DNA of 64,000 nucleotides from Lacrimispora sphenoides JCM 1415 (GCF_900105615.1 NZ_LT630003.1:3162001-3226000); one strand, 5' to 3'; shown: positions 25,726-34,477, counted from the stretch's first letter. Notes: generated by a model from the sequence alone, not told the origin. A program made the numbers and translations.

Positions 25726-26919
25726 TTACTCATATTTTTTCTTCATTTCCGCAAAGCTTTGCTTTACCTTTTCCATTGCTTCAGGTGAGGACAGAAGATC
25801 CGCCGCAGTAAAAGCCATGGCTTTGGCTCCCACCAACACTGCCCTTCTGCCGGACATACTTCCGCAGGCCTCCTCAAATTCCTTCGTATGGCCCCTTAAG
25901 CCGGGAACCACCTGGATATAGGACTGGAGGCCTGGAATGACATGAGTGAGATTCCCCACATCGGTACAGCCGATTCCAAGTTCTTTTCTCCTTGGCATTA
26001 CCTTTTCTCCAAGGTCTTCTAAGTTTCTTAAAAGAAGCTTTTCAAGCTGGCTGTTATTGCGGATATCTTCATAGGTATATCCATCCCATTCATACCGGAA
26101 CCTGGTCCCTGTCATAGTCCCAAGGGACTGTCCTGCCTCCAGAAATTCCTTCAATATCTGTTCTTTAAATCTCTTGTCAAAAGACCTGACCGTAAATTTT
26201 GCCTGGCAAAAATCAGGAATATGGATAGGAACCTTTCCTCCGTTTGTAATAACCCCAAGGATCGTTCCCCTGCCGTTCCAGCGCAGGCGCTGTCCGCCAA
26301 TATACTGGAATAACTGAAGCAAGGGATCCAGGGCACTGTTTCCTTCTTCCGGCCAGGTGGCTCCGTGAGCGCTCTTGCCGTGATATTCAACGGTCAGATC
26401 TGTCTTTGAATAGGAAATATCATTGACTACCGTTTCATTGGCAGAATGAAGGATCATTGCCGCGTCAAGGCCCTGGAATGCTCCTTTCTCCAGCAAAATG
26501 ACCTTTCCCCCTCCTCCCTCTTCCGCAGGGGTTCCAAACACAGAGATCTTCCCTCCAAGACGGTGGATGACAGACTTTACTCCAAAACCGGCTCCCACAG
26601 CCATTGCTGCCATCAGGTTGTGACCGCAGGCATGTCCCATTCCGGGAACCGCATCATATTCTGCCAGAAAGCCGATATGAGGTCCGGGCTTTCCGCTGTC
26701 ATATTCCCCGCGAAAGGCCGTATTCAGACCGCAGATTTCTTTTTCCACTTTAAATCCATCGTTCTCCAAAAGTTCCCATATGGTTCTGCTGGATTTAAAC
26801 TCGTTAAAATTATATTCAGGATTTTCCCAGAGGTATCTGGCAAGTCCCCACAAATCTTCTCCTTTTTCCTCAATGCTCTGTTCCACATCTTTTTTTATCC
26901 TGTTAATATCCATATTCAT
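25726..26919 (-). CDS. M20D-type metallopeptidase/amidohydrolase
   Basis: The 397-residue enzyme shows the M20D metal site GMGHACGHN (Cys98, His100) and the acidic residues in PAEEGGGGKV. This places it with AbgB/aminoacylase-like amidohydrolases rather than the ArgE type. Such enzymes split N-acyl amino acids, indole-acetyl amino acids or p-aminobenzoyl-glutamate. It lies between the permease OppC and the ATPase OppD genes, an unusual insertion into a transporter gene set that suggests import coupled to hydrolysis. Confidence 0.88.
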   Translation of the reverse strand: MNMDINRIKKDVEQSIEEKGEDLWGLARYLWENPEYNFNEFKSSRTIWELLENDGFKVEKEICGLNTAFRGEYDSGKPGPHIGFLAEYDAVPGMGHACGHNLMAAMAVGAGFGVKSVIHRLGGKISVFGTPAEEGGGGKVILLEKGAFQGLDAAMILHSANETVVNDISYSKTDLTVEYHGKSAHGATWPEEGNSALDPLLQLFQYIGGQRLRWNGRGTILGVITNGGKVPIHIPDFCQAKFTVRSFDKRFKEQILKEFLEAGQSLGTMTGTRFRYEWDGYTYEDIRNNSQLEKLLLRNLEDLGEKVMPRRKELGIGCTDVGNLTHVIPGLQSYIQVVPGLRGHTKEFEEACGSMSGRRAVLVGAKAMAFTAADLLSSPEAMEKVKQSFAEMKKKYE

Positions 26920-26922
26920 TAC

Positions 26923-27819
26923 CTACTTTTTCATTTTTGGATCCAGCACATCCCGGATTCCGTCTCCCAGCAGATTAAAGCCGATCACAGTGATCAATAT
27001 GAAGGTACCTGATACGGCTGCAATATGAGGAGCCGTATTTAAGCAGTTTCTTCCGGAACGGAGAATACTTCCCCATGAGGCGGTAGGCAGTTCAATGCCA
27101 AGCCCCAGAAAGCTTAATGCCGCTTCCGAAATAATGGCACTGGCTATATTAAGAGTCCCATACACGATAACCTCTGAAACAGTATTTGGCAGGATATGGT
27201 GTGTCAGCATACGGAAATGAGATATTCCGATCACCCTTCCGGCATTGCAGTATTCTTCCTTTTTTACGATCAGCACCTGTCCCCTTACGACTCTTGCAAA
27301 CCGTGGAATCTCAGCTATGCCTATGGCAAGGATCACATTGATAATACCGGACCCCAGGACCGTCATAAGAACAATGGAAAGCAGAATAAAGGGAAAGGCA
27401 AGGACTCCATCCATGATTCTCATCAGGACGGCATCCACAATTCCTCCCATATAGCCTGCAATTAGGCCCAGAATCACTCCGGTCACTCCGCCGACAGCGG
27501 TAGCACCGACAGCAACCAGCAAGGATACTCTGGCGCCGTAACAGATCCTGGTAAATAAATCCCTTCCGAACTCATCGGTACCCAGCAGATGGCCCTTTTC
27601 AAAAAATTTCAGATAAGCATCGATGGGATGAATCTCATTTGGTTTCCCGTTTGTAATTACCGGAGCCAGAATGGCAAGAGCGACCATAACGCTGACAGCA
27701 AACAATCCAAGAAGCGCAGTTTTATTTCTCTTTAGTTTGCTCCAGGCACTGTTGGATTTTCTTTCTTTTTTTAATATCTCTTCGTGGGACTGCTGATCCA
27801 ATCCAAGTGATTTCGCCAT
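26923..27819 (-). CDS. Peptide ABC transporter permease (OppC/DppC type)
   Basis: The 298-residue membrane protein has an N-terminal cytoplasmic tail, about six membrane segments, and the permease motif RFARVVRGQVLIVKKEEYCNAGRVIG (EAA loop). The N-terminal LLGTDEFGRDLFTRICYGAR motif is characteristic of OppC/DppC. It forms the membrane channel with OppB, whose stop codon directly precedes this gene. AGGAGG site before ATG. Confidence 0.94.
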   Translation of the reverse strand: MAKSLGLDQQSHEEILKKERKSNSAWSKLKRNKTALLGLFAVSVMVALAILAPVITNGKPNEIHPIDAYLKFFEKGHLLGTDEFGRDLFTRICYGARVSLLVAVGATAVGGVTGVILGLIAGYMGGIVDAVLMRIMDGVLAFPFILLSIVLMTVLGSGIINVILAIGIAEIPRFARVVRGQVLIVKKEEYCNAGRVIGISHFRMLTHHILPNTVSEVIVYGTLNIASAIISEAALSFLGLGIELPTASWGSILRSGRNCLNTAPHIAAVSGTFILITVIGFNLLGDGIRDVLDPKMKK

Positions 27820-28773
27820 TTAATTTCCTCCTTCATAATTGACATTTGGATTGATGATCATGTAAATCACATCCACAAACATATTGATCATTACAAAGGC
27901 CAGGGCAATGACTAAAACTGCCCCCTGGATCAAAACATAGTCCCTGTTGTCAATGGCTCCGACGATCAGCGTCCCCATGCCCGGCCAGGAAAATATGGTT
28001 TCCGTAAGGATTGCACCGGCAAAACAGCCGGCAAGCTGTAATCCCAGAACCGTTATTAAGGGAGGAAGGGCACTTTTTAAGGCATACTTCCAGATCACCA
28101 CAGACTCTTTGATTCCTCTGGCCCGAAGTGCACGGATGGAATCCCCATGAATGGATTCCAGAATGCTGGAACGTGTGATTCTGGAAAATGTGGCCGTAGG
28201 GATGGTGGCAAGGCAAAAGCAGGGAAGTACCATGTGGCGGATCACATCACCCAGCCCCTTGGAAATATCTCCCATGCCAAGAACCGGCAGCCAGCCCAAA
28301 TTTACACTGAACATTAAAACCAGCAAAAGCCCCAGCCAGAAAATCGGCATGGAGACTCCTACCAGAGCCAGTATCATGAATACGTAATCAAAGAGTGTGC
28401 CTTGATGTACGGCAGAGGTAACCCCTACTAACATTCCTGCGATCAGCGCGATCAAAACCGCCGGCAGAGCGATCAGCAGCGTACTTGGAATACGCCTTGC
28501 AATTAATGAAAACACTGGCTGATTGTAGGAATAAGATGTTCCAAAATCCCCTTTTACGATGTTTATCATATAATCCTTATATTGAGCTGCCAGAGGCTGG
28601 TTAAGTCCCATGGTTTCCCGCATTTTCTCCACATCTTCTACGGATGCCTGAGGTCCCAGTACCGCTCTGGCCGGATCACCCGGTATCATTCTGGTCAGTA
28701 CAAAAGTCAGCGTGACAACCACAAAAAGAGACGGAATAATCTGCAGGCATCTGATTAGAATTGTCTTTAACAT
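27820..28773 (-). CDS. Peptide ABC transporter permease (OppB/DppB type)
   Basis: The 317-residue membrane protein starts with a long first transmembrane segment and the OppB/DppB signature MIPGDPARAVLGPQAS, then FGTSYSYNQPV and the EAA loop region (SSILESIHGDSIRALRARGI). It pairs with OppC. It is the first transporter gene after the binding protein, separated from it by a stable hairpin. Confidence 0.94.
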   Translation of the reverse strand: MLKTILIRCLQIIPSLFVVVTLTFVLTRMIPGDPARAVLGPQASVEDVEKMRETMGLNQPLAAQYKDYMINIVKGDFGTSYSYNQPVFSLIARRIPSTLLIALPAVLIALIAGMLVGVTSAVHQGTLFDYVFMILALVGVSMPIFWLGLLLVLMFSVNLGWLPVLGMGDISKGLGDVIRHMVLPCFCLATIPTATFSRITRSSILESIHGDSIRALRARGIKESVVIWKYALKSALPPLITVLGLQLAGCFAGAILTETIFSWPGMGTLIVGAIDNRDYVLIQGAVLVIALAFVMINMFVDVIYMIINPNVNYEGGN

Positions 28774-28799
28774 ATATCTCCTCCTGTGTCTTTAAATCA

Positions 28800-28822
28800 G
28801 GGATATTGCTTAGCAATATCCC
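28800..28822 (-). repeat. Intercistronic hairpin between oppA and oppB
   Basis: A 10-bp perfect stem with a 3-base loop (28800-28809, 28813-28822) and no T-tract. Hairpins of this kind behind binding-protein genes usually stabilise the upstream mRNA so that more binding protein than permease is made. Confidence 0.7.
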
Positions 28823-28861
28823 TATCCGCCAAATGATGAATGGCATGACTAAACGGTAACC

Positions 28862-30487
28862 TTATCTGGATAACCAGACATTTATATCCGGAGTACAGAT
28901 CTTAACCTTGCCGTCGGCCCGCAGTTCCAGCCCCTGAACCTTTGGACTTACGCCCCAGTTTACATTCTCATTTGCATAGAAGATGCCCGGATTTTGCTTA
29001 ACGATTACCGCAAGGGCCTTCTTATAAGCTTCCGCCCTCTTTTCCTGGTCTGTGGACAGCAGCGCATCATTCAGATATTGGTCCACTTCCTTGTTGCTGA
29101 AGCCCTGTCCGTTTCCAAGGGAGCCGATGGAGCTTGTATGGAATATTTTATTTAAAAAGAAATAGGGATCAGGATACCAGGTCCATGACATTGCAAATAC
29201 ATCTGCTTTCCCCGACGATGCGATTTCGCTGAAGGTACCCCATTCGCTGGTATTAATGTTCACATTGATATTTAAGTTTTCTTTTAAGTACGCCTGGAAT
29301 AAGGTTGCCATCTTAATTCTGGCTTCTGTGTTGGAAATATAAATATTCATATCAAACCCATCAGGATATCCGGCTTCTGCAAGAAGCTTTTTTGCCCCTT
29401 CCGGATCATAAGCGGGAACTTCTGATTCCAGACTGGAATCGTATCCCCAGGAGCCTGGAGGCAGAGGCAGACTGGCCGGCTGTGCTTCCTGGTACTGGTA
29501 CACACCTGCCGTAAGCTCTTTAATATTAACCGCCTTGATAATCGCTTCTCTGACCTTGATATCTGCAGTTGGTCCATTTACCTGATTAAAATAAATGTAA
29601 GCAACGTGAAGGCCCGGCATCTCCATGAGTTCTACAGTCGGATCCTCTCTCGCTATTTTTACAGCCTCACCGCTAAGACTGGTGGCTAAATTTACCTCTC
29701 CGGTGCGAAGGGCATTTACTGCCTGGTTTCCGTCACTGACCGGCTTAAAGATAACTCCATCCAGATAAGGGGTTGCAGCCCAGTATTTATCATTGCGCAC
29801 AAGGACAGCCTGCTGATCCAGCTCAAAGGACTGAAGAGCAAAGGGGCCTGTACCTACAAGGTGGGAACCAAAATCCTCTCCCCAGCCTTCTGCCTCTTCC
29901 TTTGGAATAATCACATTGCCTGCATCAGTCAGTGCAGTCAGAAATACGGCATTTGGCTCAGGCAAATAGCAGACCACCTCCGTATCGCTGACAACCTCAC
30001 AGTGATCCAGCATGTCCAGCCTTTGCAATGCAGAAAGCTCATGGGAGCGCTCCAGGGAGTATTTCACATCCTCTGCTGTCAATTTTCTTCCTTCCTGATA
30101 CTTACCAGGCTGGAAGTATACATCGTCACGCAGCGTGAAAGTATAAGCAAGCCCGTCATCGCTTACGGTCCAGGATTTTGCCAGGGCTGGCTGGATTTCC
30201 GTAAGATCCGTATTATATTCCACAAGTGTATCACAGACTGTGCCGATGATCTGAGATTCATAGGTTCCCGTATACTTGACAGGATCCAGGTTTTTGGGTG
30301 AGGAAGAAAGGGAAATAGTCATAACACCGCCGGAGACCGGCTCCCCCGCAGGAACTTTCGTTTCTTCCGTTGTTCCCTGAGCTGACGCTGTTGTTTCAGC
30401 CGTTGTGGCCGAAGAACCGGAACCGCATGCGCTTAATCCGGCTGAGACAGCTACCGTTAAAATTGCCGCTAAAAATCTTTTTTTCAT
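28862..30487 (-). CDS. Peptide ABC transporter substrate-binding lipoprotein (family 5)
   Basis: The 541-residue protein has a lipoprotein signal (lipobox LSAC, Cys21), a Thr/Ala-rich linker and the family 5 binding-protein fold. Typical motifs are LTAEDVKYSLERSHELSALQ, LVGTGPFALQSFELDQ and the C-terminal ADGKVKICTPDINVW. It captures peptides or related compounds outside the membrane for OppBC-DF. The substrate cannot be read; the neighbouring M20 enzymes point to N-acylated amino acids or short peptides. AT-rich leader with its own hairpin upstream. Confidence 0.93.
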   Translation of the reverse strand: MKKRFLAAILTVAVSAGLSACGSGSSATTAETTASAQGTTEETKVPAGEPVSGGVMTISLSSSPKNLDPVKYTGTYESQIIGTVCDTLVEYNTDLTEIQPALAKSWTVSDDGLAYTFTLRDDVYFQPGKYQEGRKLTAEDVKYSLERSHELSALQRLDMLDHCEVVSDTEVVCYLPEPNAVFLTALTDAGNVIIPKEEAEGWGEDFGSHLVGTGPFALQSFELDQQAVLVRNDKYWAATPYLDGVIFKPVSDGNQAVNALRTGEVNLATSLSGEAVKIAREDPTVELMEMPGLHVAYIYFNQVNGPTADIKVREAIIKAVNIKELTAGVYQYQEAQPASLPLPPGSWGYDSSLESEVPAYDPEGAKKLLAEAGYPDGFDMNIYISNTEARIKMATLFQAYLKENLNINVNINTSEWGTFSEIASSGKADVFAMSWTWYPDPYFFLNKIFHTSSIGSLGNGQGFSNKEVDQYLNDALLSTDQEKRAEAYKKALAVIVKQNPGIFYANENVNWGVSPKVQGLELRADGKVKICTPDINVWLSR

Positions 30488-30518
30488 AATGATTCCTCTT
30501 TTCCTTGTATATTAATAA

Positions 30519-30559
30519 AACGACAGTCAAAGGAAACATAGTCGCCTTTAACTATCGTT
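30519..30559 (-). repeat. Long hairpin in the oppA leader
   Basis: Arms 30519-30533 and 30545-30559 pair over 15 bp (two positions as G-U on the minus-strand RNA), followed by TTATTAATA. It sits between the M20 gene and oppA and could be a partial terminator or a processing site. Confidence 0.6.
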
Positions 30560-30595
30560 ATATCCGAAACATATGATATTTTCTTTCCCTGGTTA

Positions 30596-31765
30596 TCAGG
30601 AGTGATCTCTCAGCCAGCAGATGGCTGTATTGGCATAGATGGCAGCCATTTTGTGAAGGCTTTCCTCGTTAAATGTGACTCTTGGATCGTGAACGCCGTA
30701 AGGGTATCCTTCCTCCTCTGAACCGGTTCCCACCCAATAAAGAACAGAGGGAACCATCTGAGATATTATGGAGAAATCCTCCGAACCGGTCATTCTGGGC
30801 AGTTCCTTACAGGTTCCTTCTCCCAGAAGGACGTCGATATAACCGATGGAAGCATCCAGAAGATCCCCGTTATTTTCCATGGGCGGAACACCCTCATGAA
30901 GAAATTTCACTTCTGCTTCTCCCCGGAATGTGCCGGCAGTCTGTTCTGCAATCTGGACCAGACGTTCTCTGGCAAAGCTTCTCACCTTTCCATTCATGGT
31001 GCGTATGGTTCCTTTTAATACCGCCGTCTCCGGAAATACGTTGGTGGCTGTTCCACCGTTTATCTGACAGATACTGCATACCAGCATCTCATCAGGATTT
31101 ACCTCGCGGCTGTTAAGGGCCTGCAGTGCCAAATGAATGTGGACAGCTATATGAATCGGATCAACGCAGAGATGAGGTGCGGCTCCATGACCGCCCTTTC
31201 CCTTTACCGTAATGGTAAAGATATCGCTGGAAGCGCAAGCTGTACCCCGGGAATATCCAACGATTCCGGACTTCTCGTGGAGCACGTGGAGAGCCATTGC
31301 ACCATCCACGGAAGGGCATTCAAGAACGCCTGCCTTTACCATGTCCAAAGCGCCTCCTACCCCTTCCTCACAGGGCTGGAACATGAGTTTCACCGTTCCT
31401 TTCAATTCCCCTTCTCTCTCTTTCAATATCCGTGCAGCCAGCAGCAATGCACTGGTGTGCATATCATGGCCGCAGGCATGCATGAAACCATTCTCCGCTG
31501 CAAAAGGAAGTCCTGTTTCCTCTTTCATGGGCAGGGCATCCATATCAGCTCTTAGTAAAAAAGTCTTTCCAGGCTTTCCGGCCAGCGCCGTGATTCCTGC
31601 AGTTCCGCAGGCGGCAGGCTCAAAACCAATGGACTTAAGCTCTTCCCTGACAAGCTTTACGGTCTCCTGAAGGTCAAAGCCGATTTCCGGTTTTTTATGT
31701 ATCCTGCGCCTGATATCAATTCCATAATCCTCAAGTTCTTTAGCTCTGGATAACAGGTCACTCAT
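30596..31765 (-). CDS. M20D amidohydrolase (N-acyl amino acid hydrolase-like)
   Basis: The 389-residue enzyme has HKKPEIGF, LRADMDALPMKEETGLPF and the metal motif MHACGHDMHT (Cys98, His100), the pattern of IAA-amino acid hydrolase/hippurate hydrolase/aminoacylase proteins. It should remove acyl groups from amino acids in the cytoplasm. The ATG at 31765 is preferred because it matches the family start; in-frame codons upstream extend into the promoter region. It is the second gene of the island after aroM and is the third M20 enzyme here. Confidence 0.9.
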   Translation of the reverse strand: MSDLLSRAKELEDYGIDIRRRIHKKPEIGFDLQETVKLVREELKSIGFEPAACGTAGITALAGKPGKTFLLRADMDALPMKEETGLPFAAENGFMHACGHDMHTSALLLAARILKEREGELKGTVKLMFQPCEEGVGGALDMVKAGVLECPSVDGAMALHVLHEKSGIVGYSRGTACASSDIFTITVKGKGGHGAAPHLCVDPIHIAVHIHLALQALNSREVNPDEMLVCSICQINGGTATNVFPETAVLKGTIRTMNGKVRSFARERLVQIAEQTAGTFRGEAEVKFLHEGVPPMENNGDLLDASIGYIDVLLGEGTCKELPRMTGSEDFSIISQMVPSVLYWVGTGSEEEGYPYGVHDPRVTFNEESLHKMAAIYANTAICWLRDHS

Positions 31766-31808
31766 CCAATCAATCCTCTCTGTTCCTGTTAGCGAATATT
31801 TGATAAGT

Positions 31809-31837
31809 ATTTTATCAGGGTGGATTTTTTTTGTAAA
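31809..31837 (-). promoter_or_regulatory. Possible promoter upstream of the M20D gene
   Basis: Minus strand TTTACA (31832-31837) and TAAAAT (31809-31814) are separated by 17 bases, between AroM and the M20D gene. It suggests the island may be transcribed from more than one start. Confidence 0.5.
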
Positions 31838-31925
31838 TAACAGTTTGCACGGTTTTTCGTACACAATTTAAACATCATGCACAGTGATAGGGTCAAATTT
31901 AAATATATACCGTTTTTTCTTTTAT

Positions 31926-32597
31926 TTAAACATCTGTTAATTCAGAAACAAGGCGGGCCAATAAGGTCCTGGGAAGAATTACCGGCTTTCCGGTCTCTTC
32001 CGCGAACAGCCGTTTCATATCCCGGCTGAAGCCAATGCAGTCCAGAATCACCAGATCCGCTTTTGTATCCTTCACAAGCCTGGCTGTTTCTTCCAGCTCC
32101 TTCCATTCTCCATAAGGGGAGCCGGAGACAACTTTAACCTTCCTTACGATCCTGGACCATTTTTTCTTACTTTGAACTATTTGCAAAGGAGATGGCGTCA
32201 CTACAAGAATTGAGGAGGCGGCTGTCAGAAGAGGAACGGTTCTGTCTAAAATTTCACAAGGATAAATCATGGGAACCTTTGCTTTTAAGGTGTCCGGAAA
32301 TTTTCCTGTACAAAACATCATAATAAAGGCCGCTCCCTGCTCTTCCAATTCCTTAATTGCATGTTGAATCCTTGGGATGATATGACGTTCTCCAAACGTA
32401 ACAGAGGTTCCGTCATTTAATCTGGAAACCAGCACATAATCACCCTCCTCTGGGCTAAATTTCTCTATCTGCTCTCTTGTCAGGCCATCCAGTCCTCCCT
32501 TTTCCAGGACTTCAGCCTTGCCTTTAAAAATATCCATGATATCTTCGGTAACATCAGTTCTCGGACTCTGACCCACCGTTATGGCACCAATCTTCAT
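31926..32597 (-). CDS. AroM family protein, Asp/Glu-racemase-like
   Basis: The 223-residue protein matches the AroM family (start MKIGAITVGQSPRTDV). Two cysteines stand in motifs FCTG (Cys96) and DCIG (Cys187), spaced like the catalytic pair of the Asp/Glu racemase superfamily. This suggests a two-cysteine epimerase or racemase, although AroM itself has no proven activity that I know of. It is the first gene of the peptide-uptake island. A GGAAGGAG site precedes the ATG, and a likely promoter region lies in 32598-32700. Confidence 0.85.
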   Translation of the reverse strand: MKIGAITVGQSPRTDVTEDIMDIFKGKAEVLEKGGLDGLTREQIEKFSPEEGDYVLVSRLNDGTSVTFGERHIIPRIQHAIKELEEQGAAFIMMFCTGKFPDTLKAKVPMIYPCEILDRTVPLLTAASSILVVTPSPLQIVQSKKKWSRIVRKVKVVSGSPYGEWKELEETARLVKDTKADLVILDCIGFSRDMKRLFAEETGKPVILPRTLLARLVSELTDV

Positions 32598-32707
32598 TTT
32601 AATCGCTCCTTCCTTATAATACTGTTATACCGCCCATTGGTTGCTTAGAAAGATAAAATAATTTTTTTGATTTTAACAGGGACTTTTCCCGCTGTCAACC
32701 TTACATG

Positions 32708-32750
32708 AAAAAAACGCAGCCATTCCGCTTCTCGTACGGGTATGGCTGCG
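32708..32750 (-). terminator. Terminator after the AraC-HD gene
   Basis: A 9-bp stem (32715-32723 with 32742-32750) is followed on the minus strand by seven T. It lies 23 bases after the stop codon of the AraC-HD gene and insulates it from aroM. Confidence 0.9.
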
Positions 32751-32773
32751 TGCAGCAGTTGATATAATTGCAT

Positions 32774-33685
32774 TTAAAGGAACTTCATGGAAAGTTCGTC
32801 TAATTCTGACCGAAGCCTGATATCTCCGTATTTTGCAGCTATGGGAGAAAATATTTTCATCGTATCTTCCGCCCGCCATTTCCAGGTAGATGGATCCACA
32901 AATTCTATGGTGCGCATATTGTGGAGCCGGTCGGCCAGAGCAATCAATGCCCCTCTCTCATCCGGACATTCATGCCTGCATTCAAACTCCCGGTACGCCA
33001 GAAGGACATCCAAAATCCTTTCTCCGGCTTTCTCTTCCTTTAATCCTTCTTCCCAGATTCCTGATTCTGCATCGTGCAGAAGTCCGGCACATACAGTATC
33101 CTCATCGGCTCCCATATCTGCAAGAATCATAGCAACATTTAAGGGATGAGTGATATAGTCTTCCCCCGAATACCGTTTCCGTCCCTTGTGGCAGAATGAT
33201 GCCAGCTCATAGATTCTTTTTAAATTCTCCTGATCATGTTCTGTTCCATTTTCAATAAGTGTCCGGCAAAGAATTTCCCACAACTCCTCCGGTTTTTTAT
33301 AAGGCTCCATTGACTTTATATATAATTCCAAGTGATCCCGTTCTCCTTCCATAGAAGCATCACGAATATAGAGCGCTCTTAAGAGAACAGGGGCATACCC
33401 GAACTGACCGCAAAAAGCTTTGGTAAAACCGCTGTGAGTCTCCCAGCCATACTCCAAGGCTGCATCTATGATCCTCTTTCCCCTTCGGATTTCTCCGGCC
33501 GCCGCAAAAAGACGCCGTTGTTTTACGAACTCCATGGGCGAAACTCCCATTTCCGCCTTAAAGCGTCTGGAAAAATACCAGGGAGAATATCCTGCCCATG
33601 CGGAAATGTGTTCCACTGACAGTTCTTCCTTTAAATGTTCGTCTATATAGACAGCGCATGCTAGTACCCAGTTCTCCTTTTCCAT
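32774..33685 (-). CDS. AraC-type regulator fused to a Rel/SpoT-like HD domain
   Basis: Residues 10-105 form an AraC-type double HTH (ISAWAGYSPWYFSRRFKAEMGVSPMEFV). Residues 160-300 resemble the HD hydrolase domain of Rel/SpoT proteins: ITHPLNVAMILADMG (His180), LLHDAES (His204, Asp205), ALADRLHNMRTIEF (Asp252) and FSPIAAKYGDIRLRSELDELSM. The metal ligands are kept, but the catalytic Glu-Asp pair following HD in Rel enzymes is Ser-Gly here. I choose the ATG at 33685 (AAGGAAG upstream) over a GTG at 33715. It may sense a nucleotide rather than hydrolyse it. Confidence 0.85.
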   Translation of the reverse strand: MEKENWVLACAVYIDEHLKEELSVEHISAWAGYSPWYFSRRFKAEMGVSPMEFVKQRRLFAAAGEIRRGKRIIDAALEYGWETHSGFTKAFCGQFGYAPVLLRALYIRDASMEGERDHLELYIKSMEPYKKPEELWEILCRTLIENGTEHDQENLKRIYELASFCHKGRKRYSGEDYITHPLNVAMILADMGADEDTVCAGLLHDAESGIWEEGLKEEKAGERILDVLLAYREFECRHECPDERGALIALADRLHNMRTIEFVDPSTWKWRAEDTMKIFSPIAAKYGDIRLRSELDELSMKFL

Positions 33686-33802
33686 CCTGACCGCTTCCTT
33701 TATTTTATTTTCCACGTGGTAATTTGATTATAATTGAAAAAGAAATATCCCGCTATTCCAAAAATGTCCTATTTCCCTTTGGGTTTGCATCTTCTTCATC
33801 TA

Positions 33803-33877
33803 GCGGTTAAAACTGCCTAAACAAAACTGGCATGTATAATTTTATCCAAATTGGATATTTATAAAATGCCAGTTTTT
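33803..33877 (+). promoter_or_regulatory. Leader hairpin/attenuator before the ECF S-component
   Basis: A small hairpin (33803-33807 with 33812-33816) precedes a long one (33823-33833 with 33866-33876, inner palindrome 33844-33856) that ends in five T. The arrangement resembles a transcription attenuator in the leader of the ECF gene, which starts 54 bases later. No known riboswitch aptamer was recognised. Confidence 0.5.
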
Positions 33878-33930
33878 CTATATGATAAGTTTAATATAAA
33901 TATAAAATAACCTGCAAGAGAGGAGAAGAC

Positions 33931-34470
33931 ATGAATAATAACAGAACAAAAAAGATCGTTTTCAGCGCTTTGATGGCAGCTCTTACCACTGCAGCCACTA
34001 TGGTAATACATATACCATCTGCATTCAGCGGCTATATTCATCTGGGGGACGGGATGGTATTGCTAAGCGGCATGCTCTTAGGACCTATGGCAGGTGCCGC
34101 CGCAGGAGGGATAGGCTCTATGATGGCGGATTTGCTGTCCGGTTACGCTTTTTATGCACCCGCTACCCTGATCATTAAGGCATTGGCGGCATTTTTAAGT
34201 GGATATTTGTATAAACATCTGCCTTCCCGTGGACCGGCGAGGGGCTTTCGGGTACTGCCTTTTTTAGCCGCCGGAGTGGTTTGCAGCACAGTGGTTACAG
34301 GCGGATATTTCATTTTTGAACTTGCAGTATACAGCTGGCCGTCTGCCTTATCTAATGTTCCGTTCAATTTGGTGCAGAATTTATTCAGTTTGATTGCAGC
34401 TGGAGTTTTGCTTCCTATTCTTTTGCGTGTCCGTGAGATCCGGGAGCTGAATCAAGAGACAGCCTTGTAA
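33931..34470 (+). CDS. ECF transporter S-component, vitamin substrate unknown
   Basis: The 179-residue protein has about six membrane segments and the S-component pattern GYIHLGDGMVLLSGMLLGPM with GGIGSMMADLLSGYAFYAPATLIIKALAAFLSGYL, which places it in the ECF-type riboflavin/folate-like S-component family (Pfam ECF-ribofla_trS). It binds a vitamin or precursor and docks on a shared ECF module elsewhere. The substrate is not identifiable from sequence, and no aptamer is recognised. GAGGAG site before ATG; own terminator. Confidence 0.85.
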   Translation: MNNNRTKKIVFSALMAALTTAATMVIHIPSAFSGYIHLGDGMVLLSGMLLGPMAGAAAGGIGSMMADLLSGYAFYAPATLIIKALAAFLSGYLYKHLPSRGPARGFRVLPFLAAGVVCSTVVTGGYFIFELAVYSWPSALSNVPFNLVQNLFSLIAAGVLLPILLRVREIRELNQETAL

Positions 34471-34477
34471 CAGAATG

